A DNA stretch of 37,500 nucleotides from Chromera velia (GCA_018398765.1 JAHBMJ010000500.1:1-37500), one strand, 5' to 3'. Shown: positions 1-11,881, counted from the first letter of the stretch. Numbers and translations are program-made. Notes: generated by a model from the sequence alone, not told the origin.

Positions 1-32
<32 letters not shown>
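1..32. repeat. (TA)n microsatellite
   Basis: Sixteen uninterrupted TA units open the window. The tract may continue upstream of the window. Confidence 0.95.
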
Positions 33-33
<1 letters not shown>

Positions 34-1289
34 CTTGAATATAAAACTTAATTTTTATTGTATTAATTAATGCAACTCATTTAAATCATGTAATCTGATA
101 TGATAGGATTAATAAAATATTATAGACTATAAATAATTTCTTTAATAGCGTTTTATTGATTTTCTAATTTAAGTATAACGGGTATAAATTAGTAGTAAAT
201 GTTAAAGTCCGACTTGAGGGCAAAAGTCCGTTTGTGAGGGCACAGGCCTGGATGCGATGGGGACTGAGGAGGAGTTAGACAGACAGACAAACAGACAGAG
301 AGAAAGAGAGAGAGAGACTGACAGACAGACAGATAAATACACTACAAGTTGACATGGCATTAAGATGACAGGATTCCTCTCTGAAAGGACATTGTTCTTC
401 GCTCACAAACATATAAAGTCCTGCATACAGAGACAGGAACAAAAGAAGAAATCAGACGTTGTCAGGACAGGGGGTGTGTGAGAAGTTCGGCCCTGTGGGG
501 TCCGATATCTCAGTGTCCCGCCACCGCCTGACTGACTGATTGACTAAAGTACGAGAGAACGCGCGCATGCAGAGCGAAATCAAAAGAATCAAGCCAGGTG
601 CATTACGTCCCTAACCAGATAAGTCTCGAATGCAGATCGATCAAAGTACATACATATATGTAATTGAATCAGACAAGAAAAGTCTGATCAATCAAAGTAC
701 AGAAGTATAAGGTGAGGCAGAACAGACAGAATCTCCGAAGTAGGAACAATCAATTTCCTATGTAAAGCTGACTCCTTCGTACAATCTCTCATCTCTAGCC
801 TAGAACTGAGTACATACCACGAAACGTTTTGGTAGCTCAGCTTTCAGCTTTGAACTTGAAGTGTCTGCTTCAAAAAGATAAATAAATAAAAAGTAAAAGT
901 GATTTTAGGCAATTAACTTTTTTAAATTTTTATCTTTTTTATGTATAAGGAGCCTAGATGTAAAAGTGAATGAGAGCTGGATATAAGAAATCAATTTTGA
1001 GTCTTATACTAATCATTAGTACAACATCTAGAGTTTACACTCTAAAGTTCTATTCTAGGGCGGAACATATCAATCAATCAATCAAAATCAAAGAAAGGGA
1101 CTAGGAGAGAAATTAGAAAAAAAAGTAAGAAAGAAAGAAAGAATGTCAAAGAAAGAAAGAAAGAAAAAAAGAAAGAAAAAAGCTATAGATCGAAAGAAAG
1201 AAAGAAAGAAAGTTTATCTGAGTTTTACATGCAGTAGTGTCACATACTTCCCGCCAGCTTTATTATAGGAAAAGAATATAAGTTAGAAG
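33..1289. other. Non-coding, simple-repeat-rich flank
   Basis: No ORF of note on either strand. Recognisable content is simple sequence: a CAGA/GA-rich tract at about 273-335 and GAAA/AAAG runs at about 1115-1215. The rest is AT-rich unique-looking DNA. I see no gene, RNA gene or mobile element. Confidence 0.6.
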
Positions 1290-1530
1290 GCCTCAGTTGT
1301 GAGTTAGAGTCATGACAGTCTTAGAATGGAGATGTCAGAGGTGCCAGGGGTGACTGAATCTGACGTCATCCTCATAGGATCTGTATTATCAATCATATGA
1401 TACAGATACCTGCAAGACAGAGAAGGTTCATTATACCTTGTCATAATGTTAGTCTCTTAGCAGTCGTAAGGACCTTGCATATGAGAGTCCGTGTGTCTAA
1501 TAGTCGTCCAGATTAACCCATATTATTTCT
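1290..1530 (+). repeat. E1 5' LTR with preceding target duplication
   Basis: GCCTC duplication at 1290-1294, then the LTR at 1295-1530. The LTR should carry the element promoter and transcription start. The boundary was set by aligning it with 6622-6857 and by the matching GCCTC after the 3' copy. Confidence 0.88.
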
Positions 1531-1571
1531 GGTACGACGCCAGCGAGAGTAAAGGAGGTTTGGAGTAGGCT

Positions 1572-4500
1572 GTGCAAATGTCCGCAACGGATGGAAAGCT
1601 CGTCTTCCCTCTCTTTGTCGACAAACCCGATAAAGACTTGGCAGTTAATGAGGTCAATACCTTTTCGAGGTTTTACGACTCCTTCCTTTCGATTTTGGAT
1701 GGAAAAGTAGACCTTGACGGGGTGAAGCTGGATCGTTGGACATGCGACCAGCTGTATCGGTCAACAAAAGGACACCCCAGGGTAGGAGTGGTCATAGACA
1801 ATGTATTTCAGAAGAGGAAAGCGGGTGACTATGACGCTGCCAACGGAAGTACCGAGTACGATAAGTACAAAAAGGCCCTTATTGATGCCCTCAAGTCATT
1901 GGGGGAGGATAACGATGAAAAGAAACGCGATGAGGTAGAAAGAGAGTGGGAGACTTTCCCCGCATTGAGCAGATCAACTGGGACTGAGGTGATTAATCAG
2001 TATAGAAACCTGGTAACCCGTACCGATAGTCTCAAAGGGGAAGTTCCCATGAGGAAGAGGGCCGATGCTGTACTCAGATCCCTGTCCCAGTCAACGCAGG
2101 ATGTCTGGTCGGCAACTCTCATATCCGCACAGCTGAAGGATCCAGACGTACTCATTCAGAAACTCACTGAGATGTGCAAAACAGTACACGGAGATGAGTC
2201 TACCCCGCGGAAGGGGGGGCTTGCACCCAGGAAGCAGGGGGACATACGGGCCGTCATGAAAAAAGAGATTGCGCTGTTTGTTGGAGGTGGGATGGGACTC
2301 CCACGCAAAGAAAAACCCAACAACACCCGTCCCCCGAAGAAGTCAAACAACTCGTCTCAGCCGAAAGGCAACCCCGTCTCGAATTCCGAAAAGAAGTGTT
2401 GGCGTTGTGGTCGGAGCAGCTGCAAGAACCCCAGTACATGCGAATCACTCAAAGAAGGGAATGTGTGTAAGTGCTGTGGTCATCTGGACCACTGGAAGCC
2501 AACTTGCAGGTGCAGCAAGTGTATGGCAGAGAAGAATGCCGCCCCACCCAAGTCAAAGAAGAAACAAACAGTCAACCACGTTCGAGGAGATCCGGTTAAC
2601 CCGGGTAAGTTCGTCATCGGAGAGTATGATGTGCTCAACTTCCGCCCTTCCCCTCACACAGCGTTTGACTTCCAGCAATCATCGAACTGTGTCACATATC
2701 AGTGTACGAACTGTCGGCATGATGTCGGACAGGCCATGGTAGACACGGGTACCGAGAGGGGAATGGGGAATCGTGGGAGACTGCAGAGAGCTGGAGTTCT
2801 GGTTCGGGAACAGCCGTACTCCGCGCGCGTCAGCGTTGAAAAGCGCGACGGCGACGGCCGCCAAACGTCCGAGCGCGTTTGGATCAATGTCAATGGGATC
2901 GGTACCGTGATTCTAGAGAACGAGACGGGTGGGCTATTCCACACGTATCTCTACCTCACAGATGACGATGTTCCCACGTTGGTCACATATGATGCCTGCG
3001 CAGCGTTTGATAGGTCGGGTGAGACGCCATCGTACTTTGATGTGCGAAACGTCCGTGGCATTATACATCGCGTCACTGTTGATGCACCGAATGGCCACTG
3101 CTGCTCTCATATCCCTTCTTTTCCTCTCCCTGTCAATGCGAAGAAAAGGGAAGCAGAGTTCGACCGTGAGTGGGGTGGTGGTAGGCAGGCTCTGTGTGTG
3201 CAGCGTGAGCTGCGTCGTTTGGACATGGAGGAGGCAAGAGTTGAGCACAATCGTCTCGACATCCACTCGGGGGCTGAATATTTCCGTCTTACCCTCGAGG
3301 AGGACGGGAAGTCCATCACAGCAGCCATGGCAGCAGAGATTACTGCCACTTGCCGGACTTGCCAGCAGAAGCAGGCAGTCAACAAGTCGTTGAGGGCAGC
3401 GACTCGGGAGAAGAGCCGGAGAAGCAAGGTGAAGGAATTCAAGGATGAGGTATATTTGGACACGTGGTTTCCTGGGGATGAGGATGCAGAGGTCAGTGGG
3501 TTCCCGTGTGGGAATCTTTGGACAGATCTCCACACTCGTAGCAAGTTTAACACTCCGATGCGTGGCCGCCGCGATGCTGCAGATTCCCTGATGGATTGGA
3601 TCGATTACTACGGTGTCGTTCCTAAGAAGATCCTCACAGACAGGGCCCCTGAGTTGATTGGGGGTAAGTTTATCGAAACCTGCAGGTCGTTCAGCCCACC
3701 CATCCTCCCAGAAAGGGCCCCGACTGGAATCAAAGGGATTTTGGGATTCGCTGAGAAACCTATCCGCACTCATCGAAATCAGGTCAGGGTGGCTCTGGAC
3801 AGGTGTTTGGTTCCGAGTGAGGGGGGGAGATGGGGAGAGCGAATTCCCTATAGTCTTGCACACGAGATCAGCATAGCAGTAGCCATAGAAGGAGATGAGA
3901 TTGTCCATCCCACTGACAGAAAGAGTGCATATGAGCGGAGGACTGGGGAGAAACCAGATCGCAAGTTTGCGTTGGGGGATTGGGTTGTGATTCGTTACGG
4001 TCCTAAAGACCTTTCCCTCCCAGGCAAGCTTTGTATGTTTCTCTACATTTGGTCCCCCCGTATCGTAGCACTCTTGTACTACAATGCACAGAAACACCGC
4101 ATTCAGGTTCTCAACACACACCCTTTCCTCGTGGAGCCCTTGCATGATGGTCCACTTACGGGGTGGCGTATGGTGAAGAGAATTCTGGAGACCCCTGTGA
4201 AGGGAAGGCTTGTGTCTGGGGGTGAAAATGTGCTTTTGCCCTCTGCTCCGCAGGTTTTTGGTCAAAACCTTCCCGCCGCCCATCCACAGGGTGGTGGGGC
4301 TCCTCCACAGATCAGTGCGATTCAGAGGGGGGCAGCCGCTGCTCAAGAGGACGGGGGGGGTGCAGCAGGCATAGGAGGTGACGACCAGGATCTGAGGGTG
4401 GAAGTCCAGGCCGAGGTTCCACAGCAGGGAGCGGGCCCTCCAGGAGATAGCCAGAGGAAGTACACAGGTTTGCTTGTAGAAGCGAATGGCAGGCGTTTTG

Positions 4501-4625
4501 TGATGATGCAGACAGGGAAAGCATATCACAAGTCCATCCCTGCAGCATGGCTCCAGCCAGTGGGGGATGGGAGTGGGAAGTGGCGTGCAGAGGGAATAAC
4601 GCCCAATCCTATTTCGATTTCGTAG
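1572..4625 (+). CDS. E1 Gag-protease-integrase polyprotein (1017 aa)
   Basis: N-terminal about 1-230 is a copia-type capsid region. A CCHC zinc knuckle follows at C299-x2-C302-x4-H307-x4-C312, preceded by another Cys-rich stretch from about residue 277. The aspartic-protease motif is D391-T-G. An HHCC-like integrase zinc segment lies around residues 560-600 (His pair, then CRTC). The integrase core has D630, D690 and E728 (D-x37-E), so the DDE triad looks intact. The C-terminal part is Pro/Gly/Gln-rich linker. The frame closes with TAG at 4623, while RT lies in another frame that overlaps from 4547. The ORF is open for 3 kb, so Gag and integrase could still be expressed. The ATG is the first long-frame start, 41 bp after the LTR. 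Confidence 0.87.
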   Translation: MQMSATDGKLVFPLFVDKPDKDLAVNEVNTFSRFYDSFLSILDGKVDLDGVKLDRWTCDQLYRSTKGHPRVGVVIDNVFQKRKAGDYDAANGSTEYDKYKKALIDALKSLGEDNDEKKRDEVEREWETFPALSRSTGTEVINQYRNLVTRTDSLKGEVPMRKRADAVLRSLSQSTQDVWSATLISAQLKDPDVLIQKLTEMCKTVHGDESTPRKGGLAPRKQGDIRAVMKKEIALFVGGGMGLPRKEKPNNTRPPKKSNNSSQPKGNPVSNSEKKCWRCGRSSCKNPSTCESLKEGNVCKCCGHLDHWKPTCRCSKCMAEKNAAPPKSKKKQTVNHVRGDPVNPGKFVIGEYDVLNFRPSPHTAFDFQQSSNCVTYQCTNCRHDVGQAMVDTGTERGMGNRGRLQRAGVLVREQPYSARVSVEKRDGDGRQTSERVWINVNGIGTVILENETGGLFHTYLYLTDDDVPTLVTYDACAAFDRSGETPSYFDVRNVRGIIHRVTVDAPNGHCCSHIPSFPLPVNAKKREAEFDREWGGGRQALCVQRELRRLDMEEARVEHNRLDIHSGAEYFRLTLEEDGKSITAAMAAEITATCRTCQQKQAVNKSLRAATREKSRRSKVKEFKDEVYLDTWFPGDEDAEVSGFPCGNLWTDLHTRSKFNTPMRGRRDAADSLMDWIDYYGVVPKKILTDRAPELIGGKFIETCRSFSPPILPERAPTGIKGILGFAEKPIRTHRNQVRVALDRCLVPSEGGRWGERIPYSLAHEISIAVAIEGDEIVHPTDRKSAYERRTGEKPDRKFALGDWVVIRYGPKDLSLPGKLCMFLYIWSPRIVALLYYNAQKHRIQVLNTHPFLVEPLHDGPLTGWRMVKRILETPVKGRLVSGGENVLLPSAPQVFGQNLPAAHPQGGGAPPQISAIQRGAAAAQEDGGGAAGIGGDDQDLRVEVQAEVPQQGAGPPGDSQRKYTGLLVEANGRRFVMMQTGKAYHKSIPAAWLQPVGDGSGKWRAEGITPNPISIS

Positions 4626-6589
4626 ACGACCGTCTGCCTGCCAAGATTGAATCCCAAGTCTCCCCAGGCCCCCCTCCGATTGGTGTCGGTCTGTCCGCAC
4701 AGCAGCAGGGTGTTGTGAATGAGGGGGTGCCGCCAGACGCAGGTGGGGATGCACCTGCAGCCCCTCACCCTGATTGTATTCCTCCTGATGACTCCTTGTT
4801 TAGTTCCGACCTCCTCAGAAATCCTCAGCACGAGGGGGGGGCAGAACAAGGGTCAGTGCATTCGGAATCGTTGGAGGCGCTGGCAGCCTTTGATTTCAAG
4901 AAAGGCTCCACCAACATTCCAGCAAAGGAGGAAGAGGTGAGGGAGGGGAAGTTCAATGAGGCGATGAGAGATGAGTGGCTCCAGAACATCTGCGGGCAGG
5001 AGGTGTTTGGGAGGGCGGTTCCGAGGGAAGAGGCCAAGATGGTGATGGATCTCGGCTGGAGGCTCACATAGAAGGAGAAGGAGGCAGAGAAAGGAAAGGG
5101 GAAGGAAGGAAAGAACGGAAGTCCGTCTCCCAGTCACTCTCCCCCCACAGCGACAAAGAGAGTGCCAAAAGCCCGATGCTTCGGGAAGGGCTTCCGGAAC
5201 AAAAGAAAGATCGATACCTTCACAGGTACCCCTGTCCCTGCTCTGATCTTTTTCTGCATGATCTGGGCACTCGCGTGTGCTTTGCAGATTTTTGTAGGGG
5301 ATGTGAAGGGGGCGTTCCTTCAGTCTACCGACACGAATGCAGAGAGAGTCTACGCACGCATGCCTGCGTGGATGCCTCCGATCCCAGACGTGTGCCCCTA
5401 TCCAGACATGAAGCCCGAGAAGTGGGAGAGAGTGAAAGAATACGCCAGATCTCTCTTGCCTGGACAGATCCGGGAGGTCGTTCACGGTCTCTACGGCATG
5501 CGTGTCTCGTCCAAACTTTTTGACAACAAGTGGGTTGGGACAACGGGACGGGCAGGGTTTGAGAGAATAGAGTTGGGGATTGCAGTTGATAAAGAGAAGA
5601 ATGTTCTCATCAATTGGATCGATAACGTTTTTGGCCTGATTGCTTTTGGGCAGGTTGAGGGGGTGATGCGACATCTGCAGGGGGAGATGGAGTTTAGGAA
5701 AATGACGAGGCTTGATATGGCTTCATATAAATTTAAGTATGCGGGAATGGACTTTGAAGGAGACAAAGGGGGGTGCAGAGTCTCGATGTCCTCGTATCTT
5801 GAGGGGGTGGACACAGACAAACTGTTCAGAGAATACAAGATCCCTCGGAGAGGAGTGGGGGGCACGTCTTCATGTAAAGAAAAGGATTTTCATCTGCAAG
5901 AAGGTGAGCAACCAGATCTGTCTCTGAAAGACATCTACAGCAGTGTGATCGGGTGTCTGGGTTGGGGAGGACGTCTCTCTCCTTTCTGTCATATGTGGTA
6001 CGATGTTCTTTCTCGCTATAGGAAGGCACCGACCCACACGCATCTCGCGATTGCTGTCAGAATCCTGTACGAAATCAAAAAAGATCCAGAAGGTCTGAAT
6101 TTCCGCTGTCTGTCTCGCTCTCCTCTTCTCAAGATGGTTTTCTTCATTGATTCCTCTCATGAGAAAGACACATACAAAGGAAGGCATGCATGGATTGCTC
6201 TTCTGGTTGATCATGCCTGGAAGTCAGGAGATGAATTGTTCAACATTTTTGCATGGCGTTCGATGCGTTCGACCGTCAAGCTGGGCAGCTCCACAGCTTC
6301 AGAGTTGGTTGGGTTTGAGCAGTGCCTCAAGCGTGTGCCTCGACTGATTTCTTTTGGCCGGAATTTTCAGAAAGACGTGCCCGTACAGTTCTTGATTGAC
6401 TGTAACCCTTTGCATGATCAGTTCAGATCGGGGGTGGCAGATTCAGACACGGGGATGCAGCATGTTCTCGACTGGTGCATTCAGAGATGCAAGCAATTGT
6501 CTGCCAGCGTTGTTTGGATCCCTCGTGAGATTCAGGCAGCCAATGCACTCACCAAGCCTATTGCTTTTGGTCAATCGATCTATGATTGA
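4547..6589 (+). pseudogene. E1 reverse transcriptase-RNase H, interrupted
   Basis: This continues E1 pol in the -1 frame relative to the upstream ORF. An open stretch runs 4547-5071, then a UAG at 5069 falls inside the RT N-terminus just before the KARCFGKGF segment (copia KARLVAKGF). RT motifs follow: GDVKGAFLQ (copia LDVKTAFLNG) and LYGMRVSSKLF (copia LYGLKQSPRAW). The catalytic YVDD box appears as WIDN (5615-5626), with Asn at the second Asp. RNase H is recognisable by FFIDSSHEKD, WRSMRSTVKLGSSTASE and the C-terminal NALTKPIA (copia LADLLTKPL). It ends at TGA 6587-6589. With a frame change, a stop and a lost catalytic residue I call it inactive. Recoding at the overlap is possible but would not repair the active site. 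Confidence 0.85.
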
Positions 6590-6621
6590 AGTGTGGATCG
6601 TTCGCCTGTCATGAGGGGGTG

Positions 6622-6862
6622 AGTTGTGAGTTAGAGTCATGACAGTCTTAGAATGGAGATGTCAGGGGTGCCAGGGGTGACTGAATCTGACGTCATCCTC
6701 ATAGGATCTGTATTATCAATCATATGATACAGATACCTGCAAGACAGAGAAGGTTCGTTGTATCTTGTCGTAATGTTAGTCTTTTAGCAGTCGTAAGGAC
6801 CTTGCATATGAGAGTCCGTGTGTCTAATAGTCGTCCAGATTAATCCATATTATTTCTGCCTC
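6622..6862 (+). repeat. E1 3' LTR with following target duplication
   Basis: The second 236-bp LTR copy (6622-6857) is followed by GCCTC at 6858-6862. The purine tract ending at 6621 marks the expected plus-strand DNA priming site. It differs from the 5' LTR by 7 transitions and no transversions. Confidence 0.88.
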
Positions 6863-6940
6863 CTTCATTCAAATGGAAAACTAGCTTGAACCTTGTTGAG
6901 GTTAAGTTTTTTAAGCCATGGGCTGAGTCTAGCCTAGAGT
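6863..6940. other. Short spacer between E1 and E3
   Basis: About 78 bp separate the two LTR elements. It ends with AGAGT (6936-6940), the target duplication of E3. No coding content. Confidence 0.7.
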
Positions 6941-7472
6941 TGATGATGACTTGTGAGTAAATGACAGGATCGGTAAAGGAAGAAACGGTACACTATGCTT
7001 TCAACTTCCAGACTGTAAGTAAATGCGTGACTGGAGTGACACTGTGTGTATAGAACTTGATAGAAATTGATTGTCAGGACCGAGATTGATGTGAATGGTT
7101 ATATTGCGCATCTGGGGTGAATGAGTTTGACTGACTTTCCCGCGTCCTCACGCGTGTGCGTATTTCGAGCCAGTATGGCGAGTCAGTAAAAAATTGATGC
7201 ATGCATGCATGCCAGTGAATTACACATGCTCGTATTGCAAAGTACGTGCTGTGCAACATTGTTGGAAGTGTTGTGATTGATATAGACAGACAGAATTTCT
7301 ATCCTCGTACGTGTAGGAAGCTCTTCATTGCTGGTTTCCAGCTTGTTAGACTCTAGTGGATTGGTTGCCAACCACAGTAGACAAAGACTTAATCTTATAA
7401 GCTTGCTTGCCAAGTGCTTTCCAGTCTAGCAACAGTTGTGCTTACTGCACAGTTGTCTAGATTTTTTCATCA
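6941..7472 (+). repeat. E3 5' LTR (532 bp)
   Basis: Direct-repeat partner of 9042-9342 plus 15587-15817. TG...CA termini. AGAGT precedes it at 6936-6940. Confidence 0.88.
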
Positions 7473-9041
7473 ATGGTGACGGAAGTGGGGGGTGAGCAGC
7501 CCTCCCTTCCCTGTTCAGTCTTCTTCATTCAGTCTCCATCTATCCAGTTGTCTGACTTAGTCTGAGTCGACTTGTCTTCGGTTGCAGTCTGTGAGTCGAG
7601 GTTGGATCGAATTCCCCCCGATAAGCAACACTTGTCGTCTGACCGCAGATCTTGTAGATTGTGCATCTGTGTCCTTCGAGACTGGAGCAGTCAAGCCAGC
7701 TCGATGAGAAGTGGAAACATTCTTTCGGTTTCTGTCTTTATTGTCTCTTGATGACATTTTGTATATCTTTTCATGGATTCGCTTCCCGAAGGTGTACGAC
7801 TGTATGGAGAACCGTCCTTCAACTTAGAGAATATCGAGCAGGTGATCAAGAACCAGAACCGAGCCATCATATTGCATCAGAGACTGCGTCCTCCGTTTCT
7901 TTGCTTGCATTCTACAGTGCCTGTTGATGTCCAAGAAGACGGACCTTGCACGTTGGCCTGTAAAGCAAGTAGTACGACATGTTTTTGTCGTGTACATGTT
8001 GGTGACTGACCTTTGTGTTACACAGTACGCATGTGTGCCTGTTTTCCTTCAATTTCCTTGGTTGTGCTTGTTTGTGGTTGGAGTTGCTTCATTGTGTGAA
8101 CCTTGGTGGGAAGAAGAGAGAGAAAAAAGACAAAAATGGAAACAGAGGAGGAAGAGGTGGAAGAGGAAGAGGAGGATCCTCAAGGTGGCACAGAGATCAG
8201 CAGAGAAGTGTAGAATATTATGCACAGGGAAGACAGCAGCAGCAGGAGCAAGGGCAGTCCATGTTTGCCTTTATAAAGCACGCCCTGAAGTCTGCTTTGA
8301 AGGAGGCGCCAACAAAGGAGGAGTTTAAGAGAGCTGCACACGATCGCGAGTTCTAGAAAGAGAATGACGAGGGATTTGAGAGTGCATGAAGAAAAGAAAG
8401 AGATGCATGGATGCCGCGATCTCTGTCCCTCTCCGTTTTAACATATCACAGTTAGTACATAGAATTAAACTCTTTTCTTTGCACCATCTGAACTTGTGCT
8501 TCTTTGTGTCTTCGTGCTTTGTCTTTGTTTTTTGCCTGATGCAATCAGACTGCATTGGTGAGAGAGAGTTCACTGCACGAACCCAGGAAGCCGGTAAAAA
8601 GATTGGGCTATTGAAAAAACAGAATCATTAAAAATATACTACGTGCGTCTCTGTTTGTTTCTTGTCTCAAACGGATGCCGTGAGAAAAAGAAGAAGCAGT
8701 GTCGTTCACACTGGTTACCGTATGACAAACACACTTCACTTACTTCGATTTCGGATGCCGAATCACTAACAAAACAGAGAACAGAGAACAGAGAGCTGAG
8801 TTGAGACCCAGAAATGAATGAATCGGTTGCCGACATGAACTTTGACCTTATCTCATTCCAACCTTATCTCATTCCCTCACTTCATTCACGTTGCTCTCTC
8901 TTCACGTTGCTGTCTGCGTTTCCGTCTCTTGTGTTAATCTGTGCCTATGCCTGTGTTTCAGTGCGTCATGTGAAAGAGAAGGAAACAATTAAAGGGGGAA
9001 TGTAATCATGCGCACTCCGTGCAAAAAGAAAGAGATGCGTT
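7473..9041 (+). other. E3 interior, without recognisable pol
   Basis: 1569 bp with a candidate primer site at its left end and a purine tract at its right end. Several short ORFs occur (7661-7927, 7773-8009, 7924-8328, 8015-8356). None matches a retrotransposon domain I know. The most protein-like stretch is the RGG-rich 8015-8356 ORF, listed separately. Confidence 0.6.
8015..8356 (+). CDS. Possible RGG-rich small protein within E3 (113 aa)
   Basis: Not recognised. The N-terminal 30 residues are hydrophobic/Cys-rich and may not be real coding. From about residue 31 the sequence becomes basic (KKREKKDKNGN), then an RGG-type run (RGGRGGRGRGG), then a Gln-rich stretch and a charged helix-like C-terminus ending AAHDREF. 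RGG boxes are common in RNA-binding proteins, so an RNA-binding or Gag-like role in packaging is conceivable, but that is inference. Two overlapping ORFs upstream in other frames (7773-8009, 7924-8328) might contribute through splicing or frame change. I could not define clean splice sites. Confidence 0.25.
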   Translation: MLHSTHVCLFSFNFLGCACLWLELLHCVNLGGKKREKKDKNGNRGGRGGRGRGGSSRWHRDQQRSVEYYAQGRQQQQEQGQSMFAFIKHALKSALKEAPTKEEFKRAAHDREF

Positions 9042-9342
9042 TGATGATGACTTGTAAGTAAATGGCAGGATCGGTGAAGGAAGAAATGGTACACCATGCT
9101 TTCAACTTCCAGACTGCAAGTAAATGCGTGACTGGAGTGACACTGTATGCATAGAACTTGATAAAAATTGATTATCAGGACCAAGATTGATGTGAATGGT
9201 CATGGTGCGCATCCGGGGTGAATGAGTTTGACTGACTTTCCCGCGTCCTCACGCGTGCGCGCATTTCGAGCCAGTATGGCGAGTCAGTAAAGAATCGATG
9301 CATGCATGCATACTAGTGAATTACACATGTTCGTATTATAAA
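9042..9342 (+). repeat. E3 3' LTR, left part
   Basis: First 301 bp of the E3 right LTR, cut by E2. The last five bases (ATAAA, 9338-9342) are the left copy of the E2 target duplication. The LTR resumes at 15587. Confidence 0.88.
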
Positions 9343-9673
9343 TGAAAAGCCCCAATTCTTACAGACCAGTGAAGATCTATGCAGGAGTTGAGGTATCTCA
9401 AGGTGCACAGAATTTATTGTGTGTGTTCGTTGTTCATTCAACAAGGCAATTCACTACTTGACTTCAAACTGTCTTCACTGATCGATCTTCTACTTGCATG
9501 CTTCGATCAACTGAAAAGCATGTACTTGCATGCATCTAATTGAATCGCATTCGCTGTTTAACGCACGCAAGGACTCACGCCGACGCACGCAAATGCACGC
9601 AGGGACTCACGCCGACGCACGCATGCTTTCTGTCATCTCGGCTCATTGACTGACTTCAGGTTGGTTCACAACA
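9343..9673 (-). repeat. E2 3' LTR (331 bp)
   Basis: Left copy of the LTR pair. Includes short internal repeats of the ACGCACGCA type around 9560-9625. Purine tract on the minus strand immediately inside. Confidence 0.9.
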
Positions 9674-9720
9674 TACATTCTTTTCTTTTTCTTTTCTTTC
9701 ATACATGTAAAAAAAATAAA

Positions 9721-11845
9721 TCATAATACAATGGCACTCGAACCAAGAGAAGGGTCACAGAAAGGATGAGAGGATAGGTTCGTGAAGAAAGGAAGGAGTA
9801 AAGAGATGGACATAGGCTTGGTCAACAAATCGGCAACATTTTCTTCTGAGGGGACAAAAGAGAGGCGGACTGAGGCGGCTTCGAAGGCGTCTCGGAGTGA
9901 AAGGGTGTCAGTGAAGGACAAGGGTATGAAGGGAACGTTCGAGGACTCCCAATTGCAGAGACTGGATGACTGACAGAAGGGCACGCTCTGTCGGTCGGGG
10001 CATCTCACTGGAAACAAGCTTTAGAAGGTCATCAGAATTAACTCTGACCTCTGAAACTATGCCTGCTTTCCAGACACATCGGAGGGCTGGCAAGAGACAC
10101 TCTAAAAAGTCAACCAAGTCATGAGCAGTGTACAGTTCGGCCCTTGTGGAAGAGCGCGCTACACGCTGTTGCGAGAAGGATCGCCAATGTAAGATGGCAG
10201 ATCCTAGGCTGAGGAGCCAGCCTGTCTGGAGGTGGGCGTTGCCTGCTGTTCCTAGAGCAGCATCACTCCAGGAGATGGGGTGAATGACGGAGGAGGTAGA
10301 AGGGACATCGGAATGAGAGATTTTGATGACACGGGATGTGGCTGTGCGACGGGCATAGCATAGGAGGGAAAGTAGAAGGTCTGCATCAGCAGTTGAAGGG
10401 GCAGAAGCGTGGCGGCTGAGTTGGTTACGCCCCTGCGCTAAGTCAGGGCGGGTATCACGTGTAACCCAAGAGAGACACCCAAGTCGTTCTCTGAAGGAGC
10501 TGGCGTCTTTTGCTGATAGGAGGGGGGAGGGTTCTTCGGGGATGTCTCGAGAAGAAGAAGGAAGAGAGAACAATATGGAAGACTCGCCCTCACCGTTTGT
10601 GTCTGTTGAGGGTGCTTCCCCTATGCCTTCTGGGAGGGGAAGAGAGAGGAGATACTCTGTCTGATGGATGGTGATGGAGTCTCTCTTCAGCTCAAAATTC
10701 ACCCCTGCCCAGCGCAGGCTGCCCTTGTTAGGTTTGGTGATCTTCATTTCATACCCCCCTTTTTGAGCTATCTCGCGTGCTAGTTGCACAGCAGACCCTC
10801 CAATTGGAATGATCGCAAAGTCGTCAACGAAAGTGGGAAGGAGGCTAAGGTCCTAGAGCCGGGAGGAGGGGGCCTCTGGCTTTCCTGTCCATTTTCACCA
10901 TACCCCCCGGATTGGTGAGGGTACCCAGCCTGCAGCTGCGAGGGTTTTGTTTCGGGAACGGTCCCACAAGTTTCCTGAATCCTTCATTCCGTAGAGGGCA
11001 CGCTTCAAGCGCCAGAGATACTTGCCGTAGTCTGGATGGTCCTTCGGGGGGCGGACATACACGCAGTCGGATCGAAGGGCTGTCAGGTAGGCGGTCTTCA
11101 CATCTGCTACGATAATTTCACGGGGATCGAAATCTGCGTGTGCAAATACCATTGCCAATGCACAGCGCATGGCCCACTGCGAAGCGGTGGCATACGATGT
11201 CGTAACCCCCTCTCTGCGATCAAAAAACGGTGACCCGTCTGCGACTACTCTGGACTTGAAATCCCATTCTCCCGCCTTCTGTCTCTTCATTGTGTCAACA
11301 AAATGGGTGGGGATTGCAGAGCGGGCGAGTTGCTCCGGCACTTCAGCAATGGGGACGCAATCGTAGACATCGTTCTCAGATAGGGAGAAGAGCTCTTTCT
11401 CCCAGGAAGCCGCGCGGCCTTTAAGCTGCTCTGGAGACAAACCGTGGCGAGGGAGAGGGGTGTGGGTTGTGGCTGCTGAGCAGGCGCCTACAGAACCCTC
11501 ATCTTCATCTGCGTTCCACAGAAATATAGCGGCAGACGGTTCTGTCTCAGGAGCATCGGAGGCATTCTCAGGTAAGGGAGAGAACAAAGTAGCCATGGCA
11601 GCTTGGGAAGTAAGGGAGTCAAAAGAGAGACGGTCTATGGGGAAACATGTGTCATGACTGGCAAGCAGGACGCTTTTGTACGTCTGACACACATCGGGGG
11701 GGAGACGGCCCTCAGGAGTGAGGGCTGTTCGCTCAACAACCTCCTCAGGAATGAGGTAGCAGAGTTCCGGTCCACAGCCTGCAGGCTTCTGTGGGGAGTA
11801 CAGCAGCTTGGGTCGGCCACGCAAGGGGCACCAAGCAGGCTGCAT
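9721..11845 (-). pseudogene. E2 reverse transcriptase-RNase H, interrupted
   Basis: RT begins in the same frame. Motifs are ADVKTAYL (motif A) and LYGMKDSGNLW. TGA (10897-10895) and TAG (10855-10853) follow, then the catalytic box FVDD (minus strand near 10825-10836) with both Asp present. RNase H follows from 10789 (SWSDAALG, WRSFSQQRVARSSTRAE, VNSDD). A frameshift between about 9950 and 9910 moves the C-terminus (VPSEENVADLLTKPM, the canonical copia ending) into another frame (10017-9721). Motif order and spacing are copia. The active-site residues survive but the reading frame does not. Confidence 0.86.
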
Positions 11846-11881
11846 GCGGCGGCTGGCAAGAAGCAGTCGCCCTGTGGATCT

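Larger units (their letters stand above)
1295..6857 (+). mobile_element. E1: Ty1/copia LTR retrotransposon, degenerate
   Basis: Two 236-bp direct repeats (1295-1530 and 6622-6857) flank gag, protease, integrase, RT and RNase H, in the Ty1/copia order (integrase before RT). The host sequence GCCTC is duplicated at 1290-1294 and 6858-6862. A purine tract (GAGGGGGTG, 6613-6621) abuts the 3' LTR. TGG at 1530-1532 starts a candidate tRNA primer-binding site at the 5' LTR junction. The LTRs begin AGTTG and end TTTCT instead of TG...CA. They differ at 7 of 236 positions (about 3%), all transitions. The element is probably dead: a frame change near 4560-4620, a UAG at 5069, and Asn in place of the second catalytic Asp of RT. 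Confidence 0.92.

Noticed and set aside
2934-4754. Long minus-strand ORF (606 codons)
   Set aside because: Lies entirely opposite the E1 Gag-integrase ORF, starts and ends without relation to any domain, and its translation shows no motif. A shadow frame.
9560-9625. ACGCACGCA / GGACTCACGCCG short repeats as a CRISPR-like or satellite array
   Set aside because: They lie wholly inside both E2 LTRs and are just internal LTR repeats.
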